A stretch of DNA of 64,000 nt from Shewanella sp. 1CM18E. Its GTDB lineage: Bacteria > Pseudomonadota > Gammaproteobacteria > Enterobacterales > Shewanellaceae. This document shows positions 1-9,172 of this stretch, piece after piece. Position numbers and translations under genes: made by a program. The notes under the pieces are model-generated. The model ran no database searches and was not told the origin of the DNA. It was given only the letters and a program-made list of their open reading frames with translations. The stretch spans positions 74,016 to 138,015 of the forward strand of contig NZ_JALNTW010000007.1 in assembly GCF_023161665.1 (NCBI RefSeq), given 5' to 3'. Numbering within the stretch: position 1 is the stretch's first letter; every line of letters begins with the position of its first letter.

Positions 1-75
<75 letters not shown>

Positions 76-113
76 ACAGGATAATAGATTTTTAGATTCT
101 TCTATAAAAGAAT

Positions 114-190
114 TGGTACAACCGAGTGGATTCGAACCACCGACCCCTACCATGTCAAGGTAGTGCTCTAACCAACTGAGCTACGGTTGT
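114..190 (-). tRNA. tRNA-Val (GAC)
   Basis: A 77-nt minus-strand cloverleaf starts ACAACCGTAGCTCAG and ends with an encoded CCA. The anticodon stem CTACC/GGTAG encloses the loop TTGACAT, giving anticodon GAC. The T arm carries GGTTCGAATCC. It lies between two initiator tRNAs, 13 nt after the upstream copy, so the three are probably processed from one transcript. Confidence 0.95.
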
Positions 191-203
191 ATCGTACATG
201 AAC

Positions 204-280
<77 letters not shown>

Positions 281-326
281 ACTGTGTTCTTGCTGTTCGT
301 TTGGCTGTTGCCTTGGAACGAGCGCT

Positions 327-355
327 ATAGTATGGCGATAGCGTCTATGTTGCAA
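327..355 (-). promoter_or_regulatory. candidate sigma70 promoter of the fMet-Val-fMet tRNA operon
   Basis: On the minus strand TTGCAA (350-355) and TACTAT (327-332) are separated by 17 bp. A GC-rich stretch follows, as is usual for stringently controlled stable-RNA promoters. It lies about 46 nt upstream of the first tRNA. Confidence 0.6.
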
Positions 356-757
356 GTAAAAAAACACAAATAGCTGCCAAGCGGTGATTTGATGGCCAAC
401 TTGCGTGGTGTTTAGGCATTTTATCGCATTTTTTAAGTAAAACAATTACAAACAAGAATGTTTTAAGGCAAATTTTAACCAAGAATCTAGGCGGTCAAAG
501 TTAGACGAGCCTATTTTTACTCGTCATAACAGTGTAATTTCGTTATCCCGTTTGATTTATATTACATACCTGCTTACGAAAACACCGTTTATATACACTT
601 AAACACCGATGGATCCCTTTTAAATTATTCGTGATGCTTTTGGAGTACTGTCAAAATCCATCAAACTGCGCTTTATTGGCTATTGATAGGAGCCTTATTT
701 AATAGCTATTGTGATCGCCAGGTAAATACGTAACTAAACTCTATTACGCCCTGCAAC
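356..757. other. intergenic, no gene seen
   Basis: About 400 bp separate the tRNA operon promoter from the terminator of the MFS gene. I see no convincing coding sequence, RNA gene or repeat here. Confidence 0.5.
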
Positions 758-782
758 TAAAAAGCCACCCTAAGGTGGCTCA
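758..782 (-). terminator. intrinsic terminator after the MFS gene
   Basis: On the minus strand AGCCACC and GGTGGCT form a 7-bp stem around TTAG, followed by a run of T. It lies 25 nt beyond the stop codon of the MFS transporter. Confidence 0.85.
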
Positions 783-807
783 AATATTCTAATAAAGCAT
801 TTAAAGA

Positions 808-2076
808 CTAAATCGATGTAATAGGTTTATCAACTAACGGTAACTCACTATTCTTATTCGCTTCACTATTATCTTTAGAAAGCTTAACTTCCGAGACCGG
901 CCTATCATCAATCGGTAAATGTAGTAACGCTGCGATAAAGGCTAGTACTACGGTTGACCACCAAATTGGCTCGTAACTACCGTAATGGTCATAAATTCGT
1001 CCACCAACCCAAGCGCCAAGGAAGCTACCCACTTGATGGGTAAAGAACACTAAGCCATAAAGTGTAGATAGATAGCGGGCGCCAAAAATCTGCCTCACTA
1101 AACCAGAAGTCAAAGGCACTGTACCTAGCCAACAAAAACCAATCGCAGCGCCAAATATAGCAGCGGTATTGTCAGTCACAGGCAATGTAACAAAGGCTGC
1201 AATAACTGCGGTCCTCACCAAATAAAGCGCGCTCATTACATAACGCTTGCTAAACCTGTCGCCCATCACGCCCCAAAAGTATGAGCCAAAGATATTAAAT
1301 ATACCGACATAGGCTAGAGCTAATGCTGCGGTCGAAGCATCTAAATGTTTATCAGCAAGATAACTCGGTAAGTGAGTTGCAATAAACATCACATGAAAGC
1401 CACACACAAAGAACCCCATATGAATTAACCAATAATTACGATTAGTACACGCCTCTGTCAGTGCCTGCTTTAATGTTTGATCGTCTAATTGCTCTTTATT
1501 GTCCTCATTACTTTTAGCTGTTTTCATAAACGAAGCAAAAGCGAACATAAAGCAACACAGTAGTGCAAATACCTGCAACGCCGTTTGCCAATCAAAGTGG
1601 CTTAATAAGCTTTGTGCGCCAGGGATCACTGCGAACATACCGAACGAACCTGCAGCTGTAGTTAAACCAAATGCTTTAGCCGTGTGCTCAACCGGAACCA
1701 CTTTGGCCACGGCCCCTAACACAACAACATAACTTGTCGCACTTAAGCCCAAACCAATTAGCATACTAATAGAAATATAAAACATCTCTGAACTGGTCGA
1801 GATTGAAGTTAATAACAACCCCAGTCCGTAAGCCAAAGCACCAAACATAATGACTTTTTTCGAGCCAAACCTATCGGCAGCCATGCCGGTAAAAGGCTGG
1901 AAAACACCAAACAGTAAATTTTGCAGCGCGATAGCAAGGCTGAAAAACTCACGGCCAGCATCGAAGCTCATTGAAATCGGCATCATAAAGATCCCAAAAG
2001 ATTGGCGGATCCCAAGGCTAATAATTAAAATCCCAATACCTAGCCAAACCAAAATAGGAAAACGAAAGATACTCAT
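808..2076 (-). CDS. MFS transporter
   Basis: A 422-residue polytopic inner-membrane protein with about 12 hydrophobic segments, the usual size for the major facilitator superfamily. The loop after TM2 contains GMAADRFGSKK, the family's G-x-x-x-D-R-x-G-x-(R/K) signature, and a second copy (GVMGDRFSKR) follows the central loop at about residue 270. The central cytoplasmic loop (about residues 188-206) is charged. The start is preceded by GAGGAG at good spacing and overlaps the stop of the upstream small ORF by four bases (ATGA), which suggests translational coupling. The substrate cannot be read from the sequence. Related members carry monocarboxylates or drugs, but this is only a family-level inference. 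Confidence 0.85.
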   Translation of the reverse strand: MSIFRFPILVWLGIGILIISLGIRQSFGIFMMPISMSFDAGREFFSLAIALQNLLFGVFQPFTGMAADRFGSKKVIMFGALAYGLGLLLTSISTSSEMFYISISMLIGLGLSATSYVVVLGAVAKVVPVEHTAKAFGLTTAAGSFGMFAVIPGAQSLLSHFDWQTALQVFALLCCFMFAFASFMKTAKSNEDNKEQLDDQTLKQALTEACTNRNYWLIHMGFFVCGFHVMFIATHLPSYLADKHLDASTAALALAYVGIFNIFGSYFWGVMGDRFSKRYVMSALYLVRTAVIAAFVTLPVTDNTAAIFGAAIGFCWLGTVPLTSGLVRQIFGARYLSTLYGLVFFTHQVGSFLGAWVGGRIYDHYGSYEPIWWSTVVLAFIAALLHLPIDDRPVSEVKLSKDNSEANKNSELPLVDKPITSI

Positions 2077-2291
2077 AGTTGCACTCCTCTATGTAGCGCT
2101 TCGGTGCTAGATTGATGCTCGTCGCTGTGTTGGTTTGCTAAATCGTTTTTGGGTATTTGGTGACAGCCAACTTCCGCGCCATTATCGCTGAATGCATTGA
2201 GCAAAGGTGGATAGTTATTTACTAACAACAAAGTCAACATTAACGCAGTGGTCATGCGGAGTAGCTGTGCAGATATGGATTGAGAGCGCAT
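2073..2291 (-). CDS. small hypothetical membrane or secreted protein coupled to the MFS gene
   Basis: A 72-residue ORF with a hydrophobic N-terminal segment (about residues 10-30) and a polar, His-containing C-terminus with one Cys. Its stop overlaps the MFS start by ATGA, and the strong Shine-Dalgarno of the MFS gene lies inside its last codons. This arrangement argues that it is translated as a leader partner. No family is recognised, and its own ribosome-binding site is weak, so it could instead be a non-coding leader. Confidence 0.45.
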   Translation of the reverse strand: MRSQSISAQLLRMTTALMLTLLLVNNYPPLLNAFSDNGAEVGCHQIPKNDLANQHSDEHQSSTEALHRGVQL

Positions 2292-2413
2292 CGTTTTACA
2301 AGGTTACTTAAAAAGGAAGCGCATGCTACTGATTAGTCGACCATGAAACAAATGAATAAATAGAATCAATACTATGCACTAGATGCATATATTAACTTAC
2401 AAGAAAGCAGGCA

Positions 2414-2438
2414 ATAAAAAAGGACCTATTAGGTCCTT
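2414..2438 (-). terminator. intrinsic terminator after the VF530 gene
   Basis: On the minus strand GAAGGACCT...AGGTCCTT forms a compact stem followed by six T residues, 37 nt beyond the stop codon. Confidence 0.85.
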
Positions 2439-2474
2439 CAATCAAGCAATTACAACGTTTGCATTAAATAAAGA

Positions 2475-2972
2475 TTACTTACCCCAAGGGTTTGTAGGAT
2501 CTTGTGACGCTGCAGGACGCTTTGGTCCATTACGACGGTTTTGAGCATAACCATCTTGTGCTCTTGGCTTATCGTTACCAAAACGTGGACGTGCACCGCT
2601 CTTTTTCATCGCTTTGTAATTAGCTTCAGCTTTAGCTCGCATCTCTTCTACAAGCTCAACCGTTAGTTTCTCAGGCTTACGTGGCACAATACCATCGGCG
2701 TAACCGCGCTCACGCGGCTTAAGTTCCATTTGCGCAGCCGTGCCCTTTGGCATGCGCTTAAAGCGATAAAGATAAAATGCTTCAACACGTTCTCTAGCCC
2801 ACTCGGTTTTCTTTAAAAACTTAATGCAACCAGCCATATTGGGATTAAGGTTAAAACATTCCAATTTTAGCGCAGCGTAAAGCACTTTATAGTCATAAAA
2901 CTTCACCAGTTCTGTTAGCAAAGTTTCTAAGTTTAAGCCGTGGAGTGGATTATTCTGTTGGTGTTCAATCAT
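2475..2972 (-). CDS. VF530 (DUF2132) family DNA-binding-like protein
   Basis: A 165-residue protein. The N-terminal part (about residues 8-70: NNPLHGLNLETLLTELVKFY..., FLKKTEWARERVEAFYLYRF) matches the VF530 domain, a small helical fold whose solved members resemble DNA-binding proteins. The C-terminal half is longer than the usual domain and is rich in Lys, Arg, Pro and Asn, probably a disordered basic tail that could contact nucleic acid. The gene stands alone and has its own terminator. The cellular role of the family is not established to my knowledge. The start ATG has only a weak Shine-Dalgarno. Confidence 0.8.
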   Translation of the reverse strand: MIEHQQNNPLHGLNLETLLTELVKFYDYKVLYAALKLECFNLNPNMAGCIKFLKKTEWARERVEAFYLYRFKRMPKGTAAQMELKPRERGYADGIVPRKPEKLTVELVEEMRAKAEANYKAMKKSGARPRFGNDKPRAQDGYAQNRRNGPKRPAASQDPTNPWGK

Positions 2973-3374
2973 GGGGAGTCCAAATATCGCAGAACATGTG
3001 CAAACACATGCATCTATAAAAAATATTCAATCAATGAATACTTAGACTGCTCAGCGAGCAGCGCAAAACAATGGGCTAATAATAACAAGAAATTGCACAT
3101 ATCACCCATAAAATCGTCTGGCTTGTTTGAATTTTTACAAAATGCGTTTGTTTGCATTGTAAATGCACAACATAATTTGCCTATCAAGCGACGAAAGCAG
3201 TAAGTGATTTCAGCTGAATATCTAGGCTAAATGGTAGTGATTCAACACCATAATCAGTCAAGCTAGCGCATCCTTGTGACCGACTCTTCATTGTTATTAA
3301 GCATATATTTAAATTTCTTATACGCCATATTATCTTATGCGCGTACAAGCTATTGCATATAAAGAGAATCAAGT
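2973..3374. other. divergent intergenic region, no gene seen
   Basis: A 402-bp AT-rich control region between two divergent genes. Short open frames occur on both strands but lack ribosome-binding sites or recognisable sequence. The LacI-type ATCGAT-centred operator found at 10232 and 10395 is not present here, so the isomerase gene may be controlled separately. Confidence 0.5.
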
Positions 3375-3899
3375 ATGGTAAAGGTCAACGACCAAGTATT
3401 GGAATTGTTAGGGCTATCAGGGATTTTTCTCACAAAAGTGGAGACAGAAAACCTTGAAGTTACTGATTTTGGTTTAAATGACTTTCATCATACCGGGTTG
3501 ATTATACATACCTATATCAATACAGAACGTTGCTGCGCAAAAGAACTCATTATGCTGCCAGATCAGATCTGTCCAGAGCATACTCATCCAACAGTTGGTC
3601 AAAGGCTAGGTAAAGAAGAAACTTTCCGCTGTCGTTACGGTAAAGTGAGTATTTTCATTGAAGGTAGCATCACTGCAAACCCGAGCGTTACCCTGCCTAA
3701 AGACATCGAGCATTACACCGTTTTTCACGAAGTCATTTTAGAAAAAGGTCAACAATTAACGTTAACACCTAACTCTAAGCATTGGTTTAAAGCACATAGT
3801 GACGGGGCTGTAGTGTCTGAGTTTTCTACCAATTCAAATGATGCAGCCGACCTATTTACTAACAAAGCCATTAATCGCGCTAGTCGAGTACAATTATAA
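3375..3899 (+). CDS. D-lyxose ketol-isomerase (cupin)
   Basis: A 174-residue single-domain cupin, close in length and sequence to the Bacillus YdaE-type D-lyxose isomerases, which interconvert D-lyxose and D-xylulose in the cytoplasm using a divalent metal. The expected metal ligands are visible: H69 and H71 in CPEHTH, E82 in GKEETFRCRYGKV, and H136 in TPNSKHWF. The blocks EHYTVFHEV and AVVSEFSTNSND also fit the family. It runs convergently towards an ABC transporter/xylulokinase operon that would import pentose sugars and phosphorylate its product, D-xylulose. The start ATG follows AAAGAGAAT. Family assignment is firm; the in vivo substrate is inferred. Confidence 0.85.
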   Translation: MVKVNDQVLELLGLSGIFLTKVETENLEVTDFGLNDFHHTGLIIHTYINTERCCAKELIMLPDQICPEHTHPTVGQRLGKEETFRCRYGKVSIFIEGSITANPSVTLPKDIEHYTVFHEVILEKGQQLTLTPNSKHWFKAHSDGAVVSEFSTNSNDAADLFTNKAINRASRVQL

Positions 3900-3947
3900 A
3901 TCACGTACAATTGTAAATACGCGTCGTCTACACTGGTAATATAAGAT

Positions 3948-3979
3948 AAAAAAACGGGCGTAACTCACTACGCCCGTTT
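3948..3979 (-). terminator. strong intrinsic terminator of the pentose operon
   Basis: An 11-bp perfect stem, AAACGGGCGTA / TACGCCCGTTT, with a 6-nt loop. The run of T after the stem is on the minus strand, so it mainly ends the long operon that finishes at 4038. It may also slow transcription from the convergent isomerase gene. Confidence 0.9.
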
Positions 3980-4037
3980 GCCATTTTATGACTCGCGCTA
4001 ACAATACTGCTAGCTAAGCCTATACAACTATCAAAGG

Positions 4038-5039
4038 CTATTTACGCATTTCAAGTAACTGGTCAACATTCTGCTTGTTAACAACAGTCCATGGAATGTC
4101 GTAACGCTTAGACAAGCCATTATTCCAATTTAACTTATCAGCATATTGCTGCCATACACCTGATGCAGGCTTGTATTGCTCCCCAATCACATGACGCAAT
4201 GCCACATCGATAGAGCCCTGCATTTGACCATTCGCATCTTGTAAAATTGAGGTCATTTTATCGCTTTTAACAGCGTGAAGTGCATCGGTTACGCCGTCAA
4301 TACCGGCAATAACGTAGTTATCAACTGTGTCACCAGAGCCTTCAATCGCTTCAATCGCTCCTAATGCCATTTCATCGTTTTGACCAATAACACCACTAAT
4401 ACGGCCTTGATGCTTCATCAACCAGTTTTCCATCAAAGTCATGCCTTCAGCACGTGACCAGTTAGCGGTTTTACGCTCAAGTACTTTAACTGCGCCTTCA
4501 GGACATTCTGCAATGGCTTTTTCATTGCCTTGACCACGTTGGATCTCCCCAGAACCACCTTTTGGTCCTTCAAGAATAACCACACTGCCCTTACAACCAA
4601 TTTGCTCCATTACATACTTGGCTTCTAAGTAACCGCCTTCAACGTCATCTGAAACCACTTCAGCAGTCATTTGATCGGTATTTAAACGTGCATTGGTTAC
4701 GATAACAGGGATGCCAGCTTCATTTGCCATATCCACTACATCGATATTGGCGTCAAAATCCATCGGGTTAATAATAATCGCATCATGATTGGTACGAATC
4801 GCAGTTTCTGCCTGGTTGTTCTGTACTAACGCATCATAGCGGCCGTCATACATAGTGATTTTCACTTCACCAGACTTCACTAACGGATGGTTATAAGCAG
4901 CTTGCTCCATTAGCTGTACAAACTCAGCCTTCATGCCATACATTAACACCGCAATTTTAATATCATCTTTAGCAAAAACCGAGCCAGACGACAGAGCTAA
5001 CGTAGCGCCGAGTAATGTAGAGATCATGGTTTTTTTCAT
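4038..5039 (-). CDS. sugar ABC transporter periplasmic binding protein (RbsB-like)
   Basis: A cleavable signal peptide (MKKTMISTLLGATLALSSGSVFA) precedes a type I periplasmic binding fold of the Peripla_BP_4 class. Typical blocks are DAIIINPMDFDANIDVVDMANEAGIPV, the hinge-region NDEMALGAIEAIEG and YVIAGIDGVTDALHAV. It should deliver a pentose or pentitol to the adjacent permease. The chosen start (MKKTM...) is ten bases after AAAGG; an ATG three codons upstream sits too close to that site. Unusually, it is the last gene of its operon, separated from the permease gene by 102 bp with two hairpins, which may set its expression apart. Confidence 0.88.
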   Translation of the reverse strand: MKKTMISTLLGATLALSSGSVFAKDDIKIAVLMYGMKAEFVQLMEQAAYNHPLVKSGEVKITMYDGRYDALVQNNQAETAIRTNHDAIIINPMDFDANIDVVDMANEAGIPVIVTNARLNTDQMTAEVVSDDVEGGYLEAKYVMEQIGCKGSVVILEGPKGGSGEIQRGQGNEKAIAECPEGAVKVLERKTANWSRAEGMTLMENWLMKHQGRISGVIGQNDEMALGAIEAIEGSGDTVDNYVIAGIDGVTDALHAVKSDKMTSILQDANGQMQGSIDVALRHVIGEQYKPASGVWQQYADKLNWNNGLSKRYDIPWTVVNKQNVDQLLEMRK

Positions 5040-5064
5040 TTCAATCATACCTTTTGTTTTTAAT

Positions 5065-5140
5065 GCGTTACCTTGGTAACGCGATTAGTGTTAAGCACCG
5101 ATGTTAGTAATCGTTTTAAGTGGTGCTTAAACCGGTTTAA
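5065..5140 (-). promoter_or_regulatory. paired hairpins between permease and binding-protein genes
   Basis: Three dyads fill the gap. GCGTTACC/GGTAACGC with a 2-nt loop lies at 5065-5082, just before the binding-protein ribosome-binding site. TTAAGCACC/GGTGCTTAA arms lie at 5091-5099 and 5122-5130. A palindrome TTAAACCGGTTTAA lies at 5127-5140 beside the permease stop. No T tract follows them on the minus strand, so mRNA processing or stability control is more likely than termination. Confidence 0.55.
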
Positions 5141-5141
5141 A

Positions 5142-6179
5142 TTAACGAGATTGCTTTCTAGATGGGTCAAGCATTACCGCCGCCACAATCAGTAAGCCTT
5201 TAATAATTTGTTGGTAGTAAGACTGCACGCCTAATAAATCCAGACCATTATTCATCACCCCAATGATCAACACGCCAAATAAGGTACCTGTAAGAGTGCC
5301 AAGTCCACCAGCCATAGAAGTACCACCAATGACTACTGCAGCAATGGCGTCAAGCTCATAACCAAAACCAGCACTGGTTTGAGCAGAGCCTGTACGAGCA
5401 GTTAGGATCAAACCAGCAATAGCCGCCATCACGCCACATAAGGTGTAAACGGCAACTTTCACTTTATGCACGTCAATGCCTGATGTCTGCGCCGACTTTT
5501 CATTACCACCAACCGCAAATACATAACGACCAAACACAGTTTTATTAAGCAGGAACCAAGCAGCAATAAAGATCACCGCAAAAATCACCACAGGAGTAGG
5601 AATACCAAAGGTGTAGCTATTGCCTAAGGCTCTAAAGCCTCTATCAAGGGAGGAAACAGGGTTGCCATCAGTAGTTAGCATTGTCATACCGCGGGCAACA
5701 GACAACATACCCATGGTGACGATAAACGCCTGTAGACGGAATTTAGAAATGATATAACCGTTTAAGAAACCGCATATTGCACCAATACAGATAGCAACCA
5801 TAAGTGGTAATAGAATTGGAGAGTCAAAACTACCAATAAGCATGGCTTCAGAGTTGGTAACAAATCGCGCGGCAACAATACCTGCAAGAGCGAGTACCGA
5901 ACCGACAGACAAATCGACACCAGCTACAATAATCACAAACGTCATACCCACGGCTAAAATGCCGTTAATCGAGACCTGACGTAAAACTGACAACAAATTG
6001 CCTTGAGTTAAAAAGTAATTACTGTCCCACATACCATTGTGGATACAGATCTCACCTAATACGGCAATGGTCGCGCAAATAAACAAAAACGCAAACACGA
6101 TGCCGTACTTATGTAAAAGCGGTTTTAAACGGTTAACAGGTAATCTCAAACTTTTATCTGTTGCTACAGATGTATTCAT
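5142..6179 (-). CDS. sugar ABC transporter permease (RbsC-like)
   Basis: A 345-residue polytopic membrane protein of the BPD_transp_2 family used by ribose and xylose-type importers. Diagnostic blocks include SINGILAVGMTFVIIVAGVDLSVGS, GFLNGYIISKFRLQAFIVTMGMLS, FAVGGNEKSAQTSGI and YELDAIAAVVIGGTS. One permease gene is present, so it should work as a homodimer with the dual-NBD ATPase encoded 9 nt upstream. The start follows AGGA with 7-nt spacing. Confidence 0.9.
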   Translation of the reverse strand: MNTSVATDKSLRLPVNRLKPLLHKYGIVFAFLFICATIAVLGEICIHNGMWDSNYFLTQGNLLSVLRQVSINGILAVGMTFVIIVAGVDLSVGSVLALAGIVAARFVTNSEAMLIGSFDSPILLPLMVAICIGAICGFLNGYIISKFRLQAFIVTMGMLSVARGMTMLTTDGNPVSSLDRGFRALGNSYTFGIPTPVVIFAVIFIAAWFLLNKTVFGRYVFAVGGNEKSAQTSGIDVHKVKVAVYTLCGVMAAIAGLILTARTGSAQTSAGFGYELDAIAAVVIGGTSMAGGLGTLTGTLFGVLIIGVMNNGLDLLGVQSYYQQIIKGLLIVAAVMLDPSRKQSR

Positions 6180-6188
6180 TTTTCTATC

Positions 6189-7673
6189 CTAAGAAGCAAG
6201 ACTTAATAACAGTTGTTGGGTAGCGTCAGCCTGTGATAACTCACTGACAATTTGCCCATTTTTAAACACAATAATGCGGTCACTCATGCCGATAATTTCA
6301 GGCAATTCAGAAGACACCATAATGATCCCCTTTCCTTGCAACGCCTGCTCAGACATGTACTTATAGATCTCTTTTTTGGCACCCACGTCGATACCACGAG
6401 TCGGCTCATCAAGCATAAGCAGTTGAGGGTTAGTCAATGACCAGCGTCCAAGCACCACCTTTTGTTGGTTACCGCCAGAAAGGTTGCCAACGATTTGCTC
6501 TTTATTGGGTGTTTTAATCTTAAATAGGTCAATCATTGCATCAATTCTCTGTTTCTCTTGTTTTTCATTCACAACAAAAGAAGCCGAGCATTGTTCAAGT
6601 GAAGAGATTGAAATGTTGTCGCCAACAGAACTGCTCAATACTAAACCTGATGATTTTCTATCTTCGGTAACATAAGCCATACCGGACTTAATCGCCTGAC
6701 GGGTCTTAATCTGGCTAAACTCTTTATCATCAAAATAGATGGTGCCATGGCTAAATTCATCAACACCAAAAATCGCATTAAGCACTTCAGAACGACCGGA
6801 ACCGACTAGACCGTAAATCCCGAGGATCTCGCCTTTGTTGACTGAAAATGAAATATCATTGAATTTTTTTGATGTGAGATTTTTAATTTCTAAAAGAGTT
6901 TGTTCACTAGGCTGATTAAACTTTGAAAACTCTTCGTTTATCTGGCCACCAATGATCTGCTCAATCAACTCATCACGCGTAATATCTGTGATCAAACCTT
7001 CGCTGATATAAGTGCCGTCTCTAAATACGGTGTAATTACTGCAGTTTTCAAAGATTTCAGATAAACGATGTGACACATATACAATCCCCTTACCTTTGGC
7101 AGCTAAGGATTTAATCGCCTTAAATAGCTTCTTTGAGTCCTCTTCACCAATCGCTGATGTCGGCTCATCGAGAAATACGATATCGGCATTGGAGTGCGAC
7201 AGTGCTTTTGCAATCTCTACCAATTGTTGATGGGCAACACTTAACGTGTGCAGCATGGCATTAACCGGAATATCAAACTCCAGCTCATCCATTAGTGCCT
7301 GCGCTCGTTGGTTCAAGGTTTTAAAGTCCACGATACCAAAACGATTACGCGGCTCTTGGCCAAGATAAATGTTTTCCGCAACAGTAAGGTTTGGAATCAT
7401 GCTCAGCTCTTGCTGAACAATAGTGATCCCGGCATCTAGCGCCTCTTTTGCATTGGCGAACACTTTAGGTTCGCCATTGACCATAATGCTGCCTTCATCT
7501 GGCTGTAAAAAGCCCATTACGATACTTAAAAAGGTACTTTTTCCCGCGCCATTACCACCACATAATGCGTGGATCTCACCAGCATTAAGAGTAAAGTTAA
7601 TATGCTTAAGTGCTTTAACTTCACCAAAAGATTTCTTTACCGATTTGACCGACAATAAAGCTGGAGAGCTCAT
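6189..7673 (-). CDS. sugar ABC transporter ATP-binding protein with two nucleotide-binding domains (RbsA-like)
   Basis: About 494 residues with two tandem ABC domains. The first has Walker A GGNGAGKST (near residue 40) and Walker B IVFLDEPTSAI. The second has a degenerate P-loop, GLVGSGRSE, and a strong LSGGNQQKVVLGRW signature with LLMLDEPTRGIDVG, as is normal in RbsA, XylG and MglA proteins. It energises the adjacent permease. The ATG at 7673 shares a base with the xylulokinase stop (TAATG) and follows AGGGGGAG. A GTG two codons upstream is possible but poorly spaced. The overlap indicates translational coupling to the kinase. Confidence 0.9.
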   Translation of the reverse strand: MSSPALLSVKSVKKSFGEVKALKHINFTLNAGEIHALCGGNGAGKSTFLSIVMGFLQPDEGSIMVNGEPKVFANAKEALDAGITIVQQELSMIPNLTVAENIYLGQEPRNRFGIVDFKTLNQRAQALMDELEFDIPVNAMLHTLSVAHQQLVEIAKALSHSNADIVFLDEPTSAIGEEDSKKLFKAIKSLAAKGKGIVYVSHRLSEIFENCSNYTVFRDGTYISEGLITDITRDELIEQIIGGQINEEFSKFNQPSEQTLLEIKNLTSKKFNDISFSVNKGEILGIYGLVGSGRSEVLNAIFGVDEFSHGTIYFDDKEFSQIKTRQAIKSGMAYVTEDRKSSGLVLSSSVGDNISISSLEQCSASFVVNEKQEKQRIDAMIDLFKIKTPNKEQIVGNLSGGNQQKVVLGRWSLTNPQLLMLDEPTRGIDVGAKKEIYKYMSEQALQGKGIIMVSSELPEIIGMSDRIIVFKNGQIVSELSQADATQQLLLSLAS

Positions 7674-9169
7674 TAACACTCCCCCTGTAATTGCGGATAT
7701 TGACTGTTTAGCGTTGACACATATCTTTGATACGCTAATTGGTACGCTGTAACGTTATTCGCTATGGGTAGAGTGCGGCTAGTTTCATCCAGCACAACGA
7801 GATCATCAATGGCATCAAAGCTAATTGCGCCGTTTAGCGCCCAGCTAGCTTGAATAGCTGCGCCCAGAGCTGCTGCTTCTTCGACCTCTGGGCAAATCAC
7901 TTCACAGTTCATCGCATCGGCAACCATTTGTCGCCAATTAGCGGATTTTGCACCGCCGCCAATCAGTCTGATCTGCTCAATACTGATCCCAGCATCACGC
8001 AGTAACTCTAAACCGTATTTCAGGCCGAAAGTCGCACCTTCAACCACAGAGCGTACAAGATTGTCACGAGTAAAGTTGGCGGCATCTAAACCATGGATTG
8101 ACGCTTTGCCATCAGGTAATGCTGGTACGCGTTCACCGTTAAAGAACTGCAAGAAGCTGATATTACCCGCGCCAATTTCAGAAGCGTCAAGAGACTGATT
8201 AAACTCAGTCAAATCCATATTGAGTAGGTCTTGCACTAAGCTAGTGGCAGAGGTCACATTCATGGTGCAAATAAGCGGCATCCAACCATTAGAGCTTGAG
8301 CAGAAGTTGGCAATACTAGGATGCTTTAACTTAACCGGTACGTCAGAAAAGGTGTAAATCGTGCCAGACGTGCCAAGTGACATGGTAATGATGCCATTTT
8401 GAACATTACCAGTGCCGATAGCGCCCATCATGTTGTCGCCACCACCACAAGACACCACAACGTTATCGCTAAGGCCTAAACGCGCCTTAGCAGCACCACT
8501 AACAAAACCAGCCGGTGTACTTGCATTGTTTAACTTTGGTAACGCCTTAAACAGCGCGCCACTTGGGTCGATAAGCTTACAAACTTCTTCATCCCAGCAA
8601 CGCTTTCGCACATTGAACAAGCCCGTTCCAGAGGCATCGCCATATTCAGCGCTATACTCGCCCGTTAACCAGAAATTCAGGTAATCATGCGGTAACAAAA
8701 TATGGGCGATTCGAGCAAAGTTTTCCGGCTCATTTTGCTTCATCCAAAGAATTTTAGATGCGGTATAACCGGTTTCAATTCTAAGTCCTAGCAGCTCAAT
8801 ACACGCCTCAGCGCCGCCTAACATCTCTAGCAATTGCGCATTTTGCGCTGCAGTTTCAGTATCGCACCAAAGCTTAGCTGGGCGGATCACTTCACCACTT
8901 GCATCTAATGCCACTAAGCCGTGTTGCTGACCTGACACCCCAATAGCAGCAATGCTTTTAGGATCGATGTTAGCCGCAGTTACAGCACTTTCAAACGCTG
9001 TCACCATGGCATCTACCCACCAAACAGGCTGCTGCTCACGGCGACCATTTGACGCCGAGATCAAATCGTGTGGCGCTGAGCATTCTGCCAATACTGTTGC
9101 GGTGCTCAAATCCAACAAAATGACTTTAGTACCTTGTGTGCCACAATCGACACCCGCGACAATACTCAT
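7673..9169 (-). CDS. xylB: xylulokinase
   Basis: A 498-residue FGGY-family sugar kinase. The N-terminus has the ATP/Mg loop VAGVDCGTQGTKVILLDL, and SGQQHGLVALD (about residues 79-89) is the motif typical of xylulokinases. The C-terminal domain has IRLIGGGAKSANWRQMVADA, the adenosine-binding block. It converts D-xylulose to D-xylulose-5-phosphate for the pentose phosphate pathway. It sits three bases after the dehydrogenase stop and overlaps the ATPase start. D-xylulose is also the product of the neighbouring dehydrogenase and isomerase, which supports a xylulokinase role over other FGGY activities. Confidence 0.9.
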   Translation of the reverse strand: MSIVAGVDCGTQGTKVILLDLSTATVLAECSAPHDLISASNGRREQQPVWWVDAMVTAFESAVTAANIDPKSIAAIGVSGQQHGLVALDASGEVIRPAKLWCDTETAAQNAQLLEMLGGAEACIELLGLRIETGYTASKILWMKQNEPENFARIAHILLPHDYLNFWLTGEYSAEYGDASGTGLFNVRKRCWDEEVCKLIDPSGALFKALPKLNNASTPAGFVSGAAKARLGLSDNVVVSCGGGDNMMGAIGTGNVQNGIITMSLGTSGTIYTFSDVPVKLKHPSIANFCSSSNGWMPLICTMNVTSATSLVQDLLNMDLTEFNQSLDASEIGAGNISFLQFFNGERVPALPDGKASIHGLDAANFTRDNLVRSVVEGATFGLKYGLELLRDAGISIEQIRLIGGGAKSANWRQMVADAMNCEVICPEVEEAAALGAAIQASWALNGAISFDAIDDLVVLDETSRTLPIANNVTAYQLAYQRYVSTLNSQYPQLQGEC

Positions 9170-9172
9170 CGC

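Noticed and set aside
2940..3372. Two small open frames (plus 2940-3203, minus 3184-3372) in the divergent region
   Set aside because: They lack ribosome-binding sites and recognisable sequence, and one overlaps the VF530 start.
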